Below are positions 23,636 to 32,156 of a DNA stretch of 64,000 nt, piece after piece. Source of the stretch: Streptomyces sp. R302 (GTDB lineage Bacteria > Actinomycetota > Actinomycetes > Streptomycetales > Streptomycetaceae). The notes beneath the pieces were generated by a model, which searched no databases, was not told the origin of the DNA, and worked only from the letters and a program-made list of their open reading frames with translations. Both the position numbers and the translations under genes were made by a program. The DNA is taken from positions 330,768 to 394,767 of the forward strand of contig NZ_JABBGE010000006.1 of assembly GCF_012927245.1 (NCBI RefSeq). Direction: 5' to 3'. Within the stretch, counting starts at the first letter, position 1. Each line of letters opens with the position of its first letter.

Positions 23636-26530
23636 ATGACCGAGCTGCCCTGGTACACCTCCTTCGCCCCCGAGCGGGGCACGCTGCCGCCACGCGCCTG
23701 GACGGGGGCGGCGTCGGACGCCGCGCGCCTGCCGCTCGGCGGCGACTGGTCGTTCCGCCTCTCCCCCTCGGCGGGCGCGGCCGACACCTCCTTCGCCGAG
23801 CCGGGCTTCGACGCGGGCGGCTGGCGGACCGTCTCCGTGCCGGGGCACTGGGTGCTCCAGGGCGAGGGCGGGGAGTTCGGCGGGCCCGCGTACACGAACG
23901 TCCTCTACCCCTTCCCGGTCGACCCGCCGCACGTGCCGGACGAGAACCCGACCGGGGACCATCTGCGCCGGTTCGACCTGCCGGACGACTGGCCCGCGGA
24001 GGGCGGGGCGGTGCTCCGCTTCGACGGCGTCGAGTCCTGCGCCAGGGTGTGGCTGAACGGCACGGAGCTCGGCTGGTTCAAGGGGTCGCGGCTCGCGCAC
24101 GAGTTCGCGGTCGGTGAGCTGCTGCGGGAGCGGGACAACGTGCTCGCGGTCCGCGTGCACCAGTGGTCCTCGGGGTCGTACCTGGAGGACCAGGACCAGT
24201 GGTGGCTGCCCGGCATCTTCCGGGAGGTGACGCTGCTGCACCGGCCGTCCGGCGCGCCCGGCGACTTCTTCGTGCACGCCTCGTACGACCACACGGCGGG
24301 GACCGGCGAGCTGCGGGTCGACTGCGACGTGCCCGCCCGGGTGCGGGTGCCGGAGCTGGGGCTCGACCTGGCGGCCGGGGAGTCCGTGACGGTGCCGGTG
24401 GAGCCGTGGAGCGCCGAGGTGCCCCGGCTGTACGAGGGGGAGCTGACGGCCGGCGGGGAGCGGATCGGGCTGCGGATCGGCTTCCGCTCGGTGTACGTGG
24501 AGGACGGCGTCCTGAAGGCGAACGGGCGGCGGATCCTCTTCCGGGGCGTGAACCGCCACGAGTTCCACCCCGACACCGGACGGGCTCTGGACCTCGAAGC
24601 GATGCGCACGGACGTCGAGTCGATGAAGCGTCACAACATCAACGCCGTACGGACCTCGCACTACCCGCCGCATCCGGCCTTCCTCGACCTGTGCGACGCC
24701 TACGGGCTCTGGGTGATCGACGAGGGAGACCTGGAGACGCACGGCTTCGAGGTGCTGGGCTGGCGGGGGAACCCGGTGGACGACGAGCGGTGGACGCCCG
24801 CGCTGCTCGACCGGGCGGCCCGGCTCGTCGAGCGGGACAAGAACCATCCGTCGGTGGTGCTGTGGTCGCTCGGCAACGAGTGCGGCACGGGCGCCGGTCT
24901 CGGCGCGATGGCCCGCTGGATCCGCGACCGGGACCCGTCGCGGCCGGTGCACTACGAGGGCGACCGCTCCTGCGCCGACGTCGACGTGTACTCCCGGATG
25001 TACCCGCCGCACGCCGAGGTCGAGGAGATCGGCCGTCGCGCGGACGAGGGCCCGGAGCGCCGCCGCGAACTCCCCTTCGTCCTCTGCGAGTACGCGCACG
25101 CGATGGGCAACGGGCCCGGCGGGCTGAGCGAGTACCAGCGGCTCTTCGAGCGGTACGAGCGCTGCCAGGGCGGCTTCGTGTGGGAGTGGATCGACCACGG
25201 CCTGGCGCACCCGGTCCACGGGTACGGCTACGGCGGCGACTTCGGCGAGGAGCAGCACGACGGGAACTTCGTCTGCGACGGCCTGCTCTTCCCCGACCGC
25301 ACGCCCTCGCCGGGCCTGGTCGAGTACAAGAAGGTGATCGAGCCGGTGCGGATCGTGCCCGGCGGCCGGCCGGGCACGGCCCGGATCACCAACCTCCACG
25401 ACGTGGCGGACCTGTCGGGGCTCGCCTTCGTGTGGGAGTTCCTGGCGGACGGCGTGGTGGCGGCGGAAGGAGCCCTGGACGTACCGCCGTTGGACCCCGG
25501 CGGTCAGGCGGAAGTGGAGCTGCCCGCCGTGCCGGCCCTGCCGGAGCACCCGGCCGGCGCGGAGGGCGTGTGGACGGTACGCGCGCTGCTCGCGAAGGCC
25601 ACGGCCTGGGCGCCGGCCGGACACGAGGTCGCCTGGGGCCAGCTGCCGGTGACGGCGCCGAGGCGGTCCCCGGTCCTCGGCGCGCGGGTCGCGGCCGTCG
25701 CGGACGGGGGCCGGATCTCCCTCGGCCCGGCCGTCCTCGACGCGCGCACCGGCGCGCCCCTGCTCCTGGCGGGGCAGCCGGTCACGGGCCTCGGCCTCGA
25801 CGTGTGGCGGGCGCCGACGGACAACGACGAGGGCGCGCCCTGGCAGCCCGACGCGCGCTTCGGCCGGCTGTGGCGGGAGCTCGGTCTGCACCGGATGCGG
25901 CACCGCGTGGACGGGGTGGCCGTGGACGGGGAGGGGGTGACGGTACGGGCCCGGGTGGCGCCCGCGGCCCGCGACGTCGGGCTCTCCGTGACGTACCGCT
26001 GGAGCTCGGACGGCACGGCGGTGCGGCTCGGCGTGGACGTGGTGCCCGAGGGCGAGTGGCCGGTGCCGCTCCCCCGGCTCGGCGTCCGGCTCGGCCTTCC
26101 GGCCGCGCTCGACCGGGCCGACTGGTACGGCGGCGGCCCCGGCGAGGCGTACCCGGACACGCGCGCGGCGGCCCGCCTCGGGATCTGGGGGTCCACGGTG
26201 GACGGCCTGCAGACCCCGTACGTGCGTCCGCAGGAGAACGGTGCCCGGATCGACACCCGGTGGCTGGAGCTCTCGGGCGGCGGCGCGGGGCTGCGGGTCG
26301 AGGGCGAGCCGTCGTTCTGGTTCACCGCCCGCCGCTGGACGCACGCCGGCCTTGACGCCGCCGCGCACCGCCCGGACCTGGTGCCGGGCGACACGCTGTG
26401 GCTGAACCTGGACCACCGGCTGCACGGCATCGGGTCCCAGTCCTGCGGCCCGGGCGTCCTTCCGGAGCACCGCCTGGAGGCGGCCCCGGCGTCCTTCTCG
26501 CTGTCCTTCGCGCCGCTCAGGTCATGTTGA
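23636..26530 (+). CDS. beta-galactosidase, GH2, LacZ type
   Basis: A 964-residue cytoplasmic enzyme with the five-domain LacZ layout: sugar-binding domain (about 30-210), Ig-like domain (210-300), TIM barrel (about 300-580), and the small-chain beta-sandwich to the end. Catalytic residues are the acid/base Glu in LGNECG and the nucleophile Glu in VLCEYAHAMGNG. GVNRHEFHPDTGR and RTSHYPPHPAFLDLCD are standard GH2 signatures. It would release galactose from imported beta-galactosides such as pectic galactan fragments. ATG 23636 is preferred over the upstream in-frame ATG at 23546, which lies before the operator. The last 14 bases overlap the end of the convergent gene. Confidence 0.92.
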   Translation: MTELPWYTSFAPERGTLPPRAWTGAASDAARLPLGGDWSFRLSPSAGAADTSFAEPGFDAGGWRTVSVPGHWVLQGEGGEFGGPAYTNVLYPFPVDPPHVPDENPTGDHLRRFDLPDDWPAEGGAVLRFDGVESCARVWLNGTELGWFKGSRLAHEFAVGELLRERDNVLAVRVHQWSSGSYLEDQDQWWLPGIFREVTLLHRPSGAPGDFFVHASYDHTAGTGELRVDCDVPARVRVPELGLDLAAGESVTVPVEPWSAEVPRLYEGELTAGGERIGLRIGFRSVYVEDGVLKANGRRILFRGVNRHEFHPDTGRALDLEAMRTDVESMKRHNINAVRTSHYPPHPAFLDLCDAYGLWVIDEGDLETHGFEVLGWRGNPVDDERWTPALLDRAARLVERDKNHPSVVLWSLGNECGTGAGLGAMARWIRDRDPSRPVHYEGDRSCADVDVYSRMYPPHAEVEEIGRRADEGPERRRELPFVLCEYAHAMGNGPGGLSEYQRLFERYERCQGGFVWEWIDHGLAHPVHGYGYGGDFGEEQHDGNFVCDGLLFPDRTPSPGLVEYKKVIEPVRIVPGGRPGTARITNLHDVADLSGLAFVWEFLADGVVAAEGALDVPPLDPGGQAEVELPAVPALPEHPAGAEGVWTVRALLAKATAWAPAGHEVAWGQLPVTAPRRSPVLGARVAAVADGGRISLGPAVLDARTGAPLLLAGQPVTGLGLDVWRAPTDNDEGAPWQPDARFGRLWRELGLHRMRHRVDGVAVDGEGVTVRARVAPAARDVGLSVTYRWSSDGTAVRLGVDVVPEGEWPVPLPRLGVRLGLPAALDRADWYGGGPGEAYPDTRAAARLGIWGSTVDGLQTPYVRPQENGARIDTRWLELSGGGAGLRVEGEPSFWFTARRWTHAGLDAAAHRPDLVPGDTLWLNLDHRLHGIGSQSCGPGVLPEHRLEAAPASFSLSFAPLRSC

Positions 26531-27116
26531 AGTAGGGCAGCGGACCGGCGGGCTGACCCTCCGTCACCCGCCGGATCACCGCGAGGGCGAGGACCGCGCA
26601 GAGGACGCTGATGCTCTGGTCGACCGGGTTGTAGTAGTCGAAGTGGCCGAGGACCAGGAAGTGGAAGGCGACCGTGAGGGGCCCGTCGCAGAGCCAGACG
26701 AACCACCAGGCGTTGATCAGCCAGGCGTCGCGGGGCGGCCCGCCGGCCCGGCGGATGTCGAGGGTGATGCGGCGCGGCAGCCACCACATGGCGAGCGGGA
26801 TGATCCAGGCGCCGAGCGCGAAGGGCGGGGTGTACGTGTGGCTGCCGGGGGCGAGCACCTCGGCGTTGCAGCGCACGCGGTGGAACCAGACCAGGAAGGA
26901 GATCCAGCACGCCACCTGGAGCAACGCCGGGAGGGGGACCAGGTCCTCCGCGACCCAGGGCGAGTTCTTGCCGCCGGTCGCGATGACGTACACGTCGGCG
27001 AGCGCCTGGGTGGCGATCAGCGACTGGACGACGAGCGCGGGCCCCGCCGGATTGCGGAATCTGTAGCGGGGCCCGCGCACGGCGGCGGGCCCGACGGGAA
27101 TGTTGTAGGCGTCCAT
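26517..27116 (-). CDS. DUF4328 membrane protein
   Basis: A 199-residue integral membrane protein with about five hydrophobic segments. Characteristic DUF4328 parts are ACWISFLVWFHRVRCNAEVL, ALGAWIIPLAMWWLPRRITLDI and LINAWWFVWLCDG. No function is established for the family. Its 3' end overlaps the end of the GH2 gene on the other strand by 14 bases with no terminator between. A run of eight cytosines lies just upstream of the start. Confidence 0.82.
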   Translation of the reverse strand: MDAYNIPVGPAAVRGPRYRFRNPAGPALVVQSLIATQALADVYVIATGGKNSPWVAEDLVPLPALLQVACWISFLVWFHRVRCNAEVLAPGSHTYTPPFALGAWIIPLAMWWLPRRITLDIRRAGGPPRDAWLINAWWFVWLCDGPLTVAFHFLVLGHFDYYNPVDQSISVLCAVLALAVIRRVTEGQPAGPLPYFNMT

Positions 27117-27201
27117 GGGCTGTTCCCCCCCCGGGATGCGGTGTCGCCGCCGTGACCTGCACGGCGGCGGTGATCAGCCGCATCCTACGGCCGCCCGCGG
27201 C

Positions 27202-27873
27202 TCACCGCCCCGGGGCGACCAGGCCGAACTCGTAGGCCAGAATGACCAGGTGGATGCGGTCGCGGGCGGCGAGCCGGGTGAGCAGCCGGGCCACATGGGC
27301 CTTGGCGGTGGCCGGGCTGATGAAGAGCTCCCCGGCGATCTCCTGGTTGGACAGTCCGCGCCCCACCAGGGTGAGCACCTCCCGTTCGCGGTCGGTGACG
27401 GCCTCCGGGAGGGGCCGGGGAGCGGGGGCGACGGGGGCGGGCGGCCGGGCGAAGGCGGCGATCAGACGGGTGGTCACGGCCGGGGCGATCAGCGCGTCCC
27501 CGCCCGCGACCACCCGCACGGCGCCGAGGATGTCGTCGAGGTCCATGTCCTTGACGAGGAAGCCGCACGCGCCGGCGCGCAGCGCCCCGTACACGTTCTC
27601 GTCGTCGTCGAAGGTGGTCAGGACCAGCACCCGGGCGCCGCTGGGGCCTTCGGTGATGAGCCGGGTCGCCTCGATGCCGTCCATGCCCGGCATCCGTACG
27701 TCCATGAGCACCACGTCGGGCCGGGTCCGCTCGGCCAGGGCGACCGCCTCGGCGCCGTCGGCGGCCTCGCCGACCACGTCGAGGTCGGGCGTCTCGGCGG
27801 CGAGCAGGCGCAGGCCCGCCCTGATGAGGGGCTGGTCGTCGACGAGGAGGAGGCGGACCGGGGCGGCCGTCAT
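27202..27873 (-). CDS. NarL/LuxR-type two-component response regulator
   Basis: A 223-residue regulator. Residues 5-120 are a receiver with the phosphoacceptor Asp in VVLMDVRMPGMDG near residue 58, and TTFDDDENV and FLVKDM as the conserved Thr and Lys stretches. A Pro-rich linker leads to the LuxR helix-turn-helix (LTDREREVLTLVGRGLSNQEIA-like, about 158-215). The start codon overlaps the kinase stop (ATGA), so they are a pair. By gene order it probably controls the divergent ABC exporter at 29191-31073. Confidence 0.92.
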   Translation of the reverse strand: MTAAPVRLLLVDDQPLIRAGLRLLAAETPDLDVVGEAADGAEAVALAERTRPDVVLMDVRMPGMDGIEATRLITEGPSGARVLVLTTFDDDENVYGALRAGACGFLVKDMDLDDILGAVRVVAGGDALIAPAVTTRLIAAFARPPAPVAPAPRPLPEAVTDREREVLTLVGRGLSNQEIAGELFISPATAKAHVARLLTRLAARDRIHLVILAYEFGLVAPGR

Positions 27874-29066
27874 CGGGCCTCCTCCGGGACGGGCAGCCGG
27901 GCCGCGACGCGGAAGCCGCCGCCCGGTCGCGGTCCGGCCGTGAACTCGCCGCGCAGCAGCGCGGCCCGCTCGCGCATGCCGGTGATGCCGTAGCCGGCGC
28001 CGGATCCCCGGTGGCCGTCGCCCGGGGCGGCGCCGCCCCGGGCCGGGGGGCCGGGGCCGTCGTCGGTGATCTCGACGCTGACCGCGTCGCCGCTCAGGTC
28101 GACGACGACCCGGCAGGCGTCGGTGTGCGCGTGCCGCACCACGTTGGTGACTCCTTCCTGCACGATCCGGTACGCGGCGAGTTCGACGTCCGGCGGAAGC
28201 CCGCGGGCCGTGCCGCGCCGCTCCAGGCCGACCCGCACGCCCGCGTCGGCGGTGGCCGCGACGAGCCGGTCGAGGTCCGCGAGACCGGGGGCGGGTTCGC
28301 GCGGGGCGGCCTCGGGGGCGTCCGCGCGGAGGGCGACGAGCATCCGGCGGAGCCCGGCCAGGGTGTCCTTCCCGGTGCTCTCGATCGCGGCGAGCGCCCG
28401 TCGGGCCTCCTCGGGCCGGGATCCGGCGACCCGGCGGCCGACCCCGGCCTGGATGGTGATGACGCCGATGCTGTGGGCCACCATGTCGTGCAGCTCGCGG
28501 GCGATGCGGAGCCGTTCCGCCGTGACGGCCTCGGCCGCCTCCCTGGACCGCAGTTCCCGGTCGTGCCGGCGGCGCTCGCGCAGCAGGTGGCCGGCCGTCC
28601 AGGCCAGCGCGGTGGTGAGCACGAGGACGACGAGGCGGGAGACGTACGCGTCCGCGCCCGTGCGCGCGAACCCCAGGGAGAAGGCCTGGACGGCGAGGGC
28701 CGCGGCGGCCGCCGCGGCGGCCGCGCGGGGGCGGCGGGTGGCGGCCACGTACGCCACGGCGAGGGCCGCGAGGAGCGCCTGCGCCTGACCGAGCTGCCAG
28801 CCGGCGGTCGTGCCGGGCGAGTACACGGCGGCGATCCGCGAGGAGGCCGTGACCGAGGCCGAGGCCGAGCCGGCGAGGAACAGGGCGAGCGCGATCCCCG
28901 GGCGGCGCGGGAAGAGCGGGACGACCAGCGCCGCCGACAGCACCGGGAGCACGAGGCGCGACCCGGTGGGCTCCGCGGTGTGCAGGACCACGACGGTCGG
29001 CACCGCGAGGTAGGCGAGGGCGGCGGCCCAGGTGAGCGCACGGGTCACGGCCGGGGGAAGGGTCAT
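27870..29066 (-). CDS. sensor histidine kinase, HisKA_3 type
   Basis: A 398-residue membrane kinase. Four to five predicted helices fill residues 8-160 without a large outside domain. A short coiled region leads to the dimerisation helix with the phosphorylated His in RIARELHDMVAHSIG near residue 195. The HATPase domain ends the protein, with the N box (AAYRIVQEGVTNVVRHAH) and the G1 box (ITDDGPGP). This type usually responds to envelope stress or membrane-active compounds. It is adjacent to and divergent from an ABC exporter, a common layout for drug or lipid export. Confidence 0.9.
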   Translation of the reverse strand: MTLPPAVTRALTWAAALAYLAVPTVVVLHTAEPTGSRLVLPVLSAALVVPLFPRRPGIALALFLAGSASASVTASSRIAAVYSPGTTAGWQLGQAQALLAALAVAYVAATRRPRAAAAAAAAALAVQAFSLGFARTGADAYVSRLVVLVLTTALAWTAGHLLRERRRHDRELRSREAAEAVTAERLRIARELHDMVAHSIGVITIQAGVGRRVAGSRPEEARRALAAIESTGKDTLAGLRRMLVALRADAPEAAPREPAPGLADLDRLVAATADAGVRVGLERRGTARGLPPDVELAAYRIVQEGVTNVVRHAHTDACRVVVDLSGDAVSVEITDDGPGPPARGGAAPGDGHRGSGAGYGITGMRERAALLRGEFTAGPRPGGGFRVAARLPVPEEAR

Positions 29067-29190
29067 GCGGGAATCCTAGGAAGTGCCCCCGGGACGGCGC
29101 GTCGGCCCGGGGGCTTACGCCCGTGGGCGACACGGCGGGCCCCGGAGCGCGCCCGCCGGCCGATGCCGGGCGGGGCGGTCCGGCGGCAGG

Positions 29191-30192
29191 GTGAACGGCG
29201 TGATCGAAGCGAACGCACTCACCAGACGCTATGGAACCGTCACGGCCGTCGACCGGCTGTCCTTCACCGTCCGGCCGGGCCGGGTGACCGGTTTCCTCGG
29301 ACCCAACGGGGCGGGCAAGTCCACCACCCTGCGCATGATCCTGGGCCTGACCGCGCCGACCTCCGGCACGGTCACGGTCGGCGGGCGGCCGTTCCGCGAC
29401 CGACCGCGCGGACTGCGGCACGTCGGCGCCCTCCTCGACGCCCACGAGGTGCACGGAGGCCGTACCGCCCGCGCGCACCTCGCCGCGCTGGCCCACGGCA
29501 ACGGCCTGCCGGCCCGCCGGGTCGAGGAGGTCCTCGGGACGGTCGGGCTCGCCGCGGCGGCCGGCCGGCGGATCGGCGGCTTCTCCCTGGGCATGAAGCA
29601 GCGGCTCGGGATCGCCGCCGCGCTCCTCGGCGACCCGCCGGTCCTCCTCTTCGACGAACCGCTCAACGGCCTCGACCCGGAGGGCGTGCACTGGGTGCGC
29701 GGCCTGTTCCGGTCGCTGGCCGGCGAGGGCCGGACGGTCCTGGTCTCCAGTCACCTCATGCGCGAGATGGAGCACACCGCCGACGACCTGCTCGTGGTGG
29801 GCCGGGGCCGGGTCGTCGCCGCGGAGCCGCTCGCCGACTTCGCCGCCCGGGGCGGGGGGACGACCGTCACGGTCCGCACCCCGGACCCGGCGGCCCTCGC
29901 CGGCGCGCTGCGGGCCGAGCCGGGGGCGGCGCTCCGGGAGGCGGGCGACGGCGGCTTGACGGTGACCGGCGTGAGCGCCGAGCGCGTCGGCGACCTCGCG
30001 CACGCGCACCGGGTACGGCTGCACGCGCTGACCGCCCGGACCGCCTCGCTGGAGGAGGTGTTCCTGGAACTGACCGCCGACCGCGTCGAGTTCGGCGCCA
30101 CCGGGACGACCGGGCCGCAGCCGGACCGCCCGGACCGCCCCGTCGCGTCCCCGCTCGTACCCGTGCCCGGCCGTGGGGAGTCCGCCCGATGA
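29191..30192 (+). CDS. ABC exporter ATP-binding protein
   Basis: A 333-residue ATPase of the DrrA/CcmA type. Walker A is GPNGAGKST (about residue 37), the signature is GGFSLGMKQRLGIAAAL, and Walker B is VLLFDEPLNGLDPEG. The C-terminal 100 residues carry the extra domain of this subgroup (TARTASLEEVFLELT), then a Pro/Arg tail. GTG 29191 has a GGCGGCAGGG site; GTG 29200 is possible. The stop overlaps the ATG of the permease gene. The divergent two-component system probably regulates it. Confidence 0.88.
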   Translation: MNGVIEANALTRRYGTVTAVDRLSFTVRPGRVTGFLGPNGAGKSTTLRMILGLTAPTSGTVTVGGRPFRDRPRGLRHVGALLDAHEVHGGRTARAHLAALAHGNGLPARRVEEVLGTVGLAAAAGRRIGGFSLGMKQRLGIAAALLGDPPVLLFDEPLNGLDPEGVHWVRGLFRSLAGEGRTVLVSSHLMREMEHTADDLLVVGRGRVVAAEPLADFAARGGGTTVTVRTPDPAALAGALRAEPGAALREAGDGGLTVTGVSAERVGDLAHAHRVRLHALTARTASLEEVFLELTADRVEFGATGTTGPQPDRPDRPVASPLVPVPGRGESAR

Positions 30193-31073
30193 ACGCCACC
30201 GCACCCGTCCTCGGCCTCACCGCGCCGGAGGTGCCGGCGCGCTTCCGGCACCTGCTCCGCTCGGAGTGGATCAAACTGTGGTCGCTGCGCTCGACCCCGT
30301 ACGTCCTCGGTGCGGGCGGCCTCGTGGTGACCGGGATCTGCGCCAACGCGGCGCGGTCGAACGCGGACCGGCTCGACCGGGGCCCGGGGCCCGGGGCGGG
30401 GGTGCGCACCGGGGTGGGGGGCGACGCCGCCCCCGACGTCGTGCGCTTCGCGTTCGACGCGCTCGGGACCGCGTTCGTCGATCCCGCCTGGCAGTTGCTG
30501 ATGGTGCTGGCCGCCTGCCTCGGCGCGGCGGCGCTCTCCGGCGAGTACGCGACGGGCCTGGCGCGGACCACGTTCGCCGCCGTGCCGGACCGGCGGTCGG
30601 TCGTCGCGGCGAAGGCGGTCGTGGTGACGGCGGTGCTGCTGGTCTTCGGCGCCTGTGTGGCCCTGACGTCGTTCGCGGCGACCCAGGCCCTGCTGCGGGA
30701 CCACGGCGGCCTGTCGCTGTCGGATGCGGGCGCGGCGCGGGCCGTCGCCGCGTCCGCGCTGCTCGCGCCGGTGTGCGGGCTCGTGGGCGTGGCGGCGGGG
30801 GCGCTGGTACGCCACGCGGCCGGGGCGGCCGTCACGGTGATCGGGGTGCTCGTGCTGCTGCCCGCGCTGTTCCAGGGCGACACGTACCGCTGGGTGCGGG
30901 AGACGGGTCATCTGCTGCCCCTGGACGCCTGGTCGACGCTCGTCCGCGACCCGGCGCTGCCGGTGACGGAGAAGTACCCGGCGACGGTGACGGAGGCGTG
31001 GATCGTCCTCGGTGCCTGGGCGGTGGCCGGGCTGGCCGTCGCGGTGGCGGCGGTCCGCCACCGCGACGTCTGA
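30189..31073 (+). CDS. ABC-2-type exporter permease
   Basis: A 294-residue membrane protein with about six hydrophobic segments and the typical start LLRSEWIKLWSLRSTPYVLG. LSGEYATGLARTTFAAVPDR is the conserved cytoplasmic stretch of this permease family. Between the first two helices is an extra loop rich in Gly/Arg/Pro. Together with the ATPase it forms a likely exporter for a hydrophobic compound, peptide or lipid. It ends 13 bases from the convergent esterase gene. Confidence 0.85.
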   Translation: MNATAPVLGLTAPEVPARFRHLLRSEWIKLWSLRSTPYVLGAGGLVVTGICANAARSNADRLDRGPGPGAGVRTGVGGDAAPDVVRFAFDALGTAFVDPAWQLLMVLAACLGAAALSGEYATGLARTTFAAVPDRRSVVAAKAVVVTAVLLVFGACVALTSFAATQALLRDHGGLSLSDAGAARAVAASALLAPVCGLVGVAAGALVRHAAGAAVTVIGVLVLLPALFQGDTYRWVRETGHLLPLDAWSTLVRDPALPVTEKYPATVTEAWIVLGAWAVAGLAVAVAAVRHRDV

Positions 31074-31086
31074 GCCGGCCCTGGCG

Positions 31087-32139
31087 TCAGCGGAAGGCCC
31101 GCTCGGGCAGCAGGCCCTGGGCCTTCAACTCGGCGGCGACGAGCGCCGCGTACTCGGTGGCGCCGCGGACCGAGGTGTGGGTGTTGTCCCGCTTCTCGGC
31201 CGTCAGGTAGAGCGCCTTGGAGGGCTCGGGGCCGAGCTGTTCGACGCGGGCCTTGGTGAGGGCCGTGAGGTCGATCAGCGGGGTGGAGAGGGAGTCGGCG
31301 AGGGAGCGGATCTCGGCCGGGTGGTCGACGCCGAGGCCGTTGACGAGCAGGGCGATGCCGTTGTCCAGGGTGCCGTCCGCGTTGAACCAGCGGCGGACGA
31401 TCGGGGTGACGAGGACGGGCTCGCCGCCCCGGGCCCGTACCCGCTCCACCAGGGTGGTGAGGTTGGCCCGGTAGGCGGCGGCGTCGGTCTGCTTGTCGTT
31501 GTGGGCGAGCTGGATCAGGACCGGGTCGCCGGGCCGGATCGCGGCCTCCACCCGGTCGAAGAGCGCCGGGTCGGCGAGGAAGGTGACGGTGCTCTCGCCG
31601 CCGTCGGCGTGGTTGGCGACGGCCACCCCCCGCCTCAGATGGACGGGGAGCCGCTGGCCCCAGCCGGTGTACGGGTCGCCGGGCTGGTCGCAGACGGTGG
31701 AGTCGCCGATCAGGAACAGGCGGGTGGCCGTGGGGGCGGGCGTGACCCGGAGGGACTCCACCCTCGGGGCGGCGCCGCCGAGCAGCAGGTCGAGGCCGGG
31801 GGTGCCGGTGGCGCCGGTGGGCTCGCCCTCGGGGTCGCGGACGTCGACGGTGAAGGAGCGGCGGACCCGCTCGCCGGCCCCGGTCGGGGTCTCGGCGAGC
31901 AGGGCGCGCCGGGTCTCGCCGCTGATCGCGGTCGCGCCGGCGGTGTCGCCGCCGAGGGTGGCGGTGACGTCGTACGTGCCGGGCGGCAGGTCGAAGTGGC
32001 AGGGGAGGGCGGTGCTTTCGGCGACGGGGGCGCAGTGGTCGAGGCCCTGGCCGTACGGGGTGCCGGGGGTGGCGGTGGCGGGTGCGGTGGCGGCGAGGAG
32101 CGCGAGCAGGCTCGCCGCGAGGACCACGGTTCTCTTCAT
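31087..32139 (-). CDS. secreted rhamnogalacturonan acetylesterase, CE12 type with N-terminal beta domain
   Basis: A 350-residue secreted esterase. After the signal peptide (residues 1-24) comes a beta-sandwich-like domain of about 110 residues (YGQGLDHCAP through GGAAPRVESLRV). The SGNH domain follows: GDSTVCDQPGDPYTGWGQ, NHADGGEST, LAHND and DNTHTSVRGA, the pattern of CE12 rhamnogalacturonan acetylesterases such as YesT. The N-terminal domain is missing in the paralogue at 13800. It is the last gene of the minus-strand rhamnogalacturonan operon, 17 bases after the exo-lyase gene. ATG has an AGGAGAAG site. Confidence 0.87.
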   Translation of the reverse strand: MKRTVVLAASLLALLAATAPATATPGTPYGQGLDHCAPVAESTALPCHFDLPPGTYDVTATLGGDTAGATAISGETRRALLAETPTGAGERVRRSFTVDVRDPEGEPTGATGTPGLDLLLGGAAPRVESLRVTPAPTATRLFLIGDSTVCDQPGDPYTGWGQRLPVHLRRGVAVANHADGGESTVTFLADPALFDRVEAAIRPGDPVLIQLAHNDKQTDAAAYRANLTTLVERVRARGGEPVLVTPIVRRWFNADGTLDNGIALLVNGLGVDHPAEIRSLADSLSTPLIDLTALTKARVEQLGPEPSKALYLTAEKRDNTHTSVRGATEYAALVAAELKAQGLLPERAFR

Positions 32140-32156
32140 CGGGCTTCTCCTGTACG

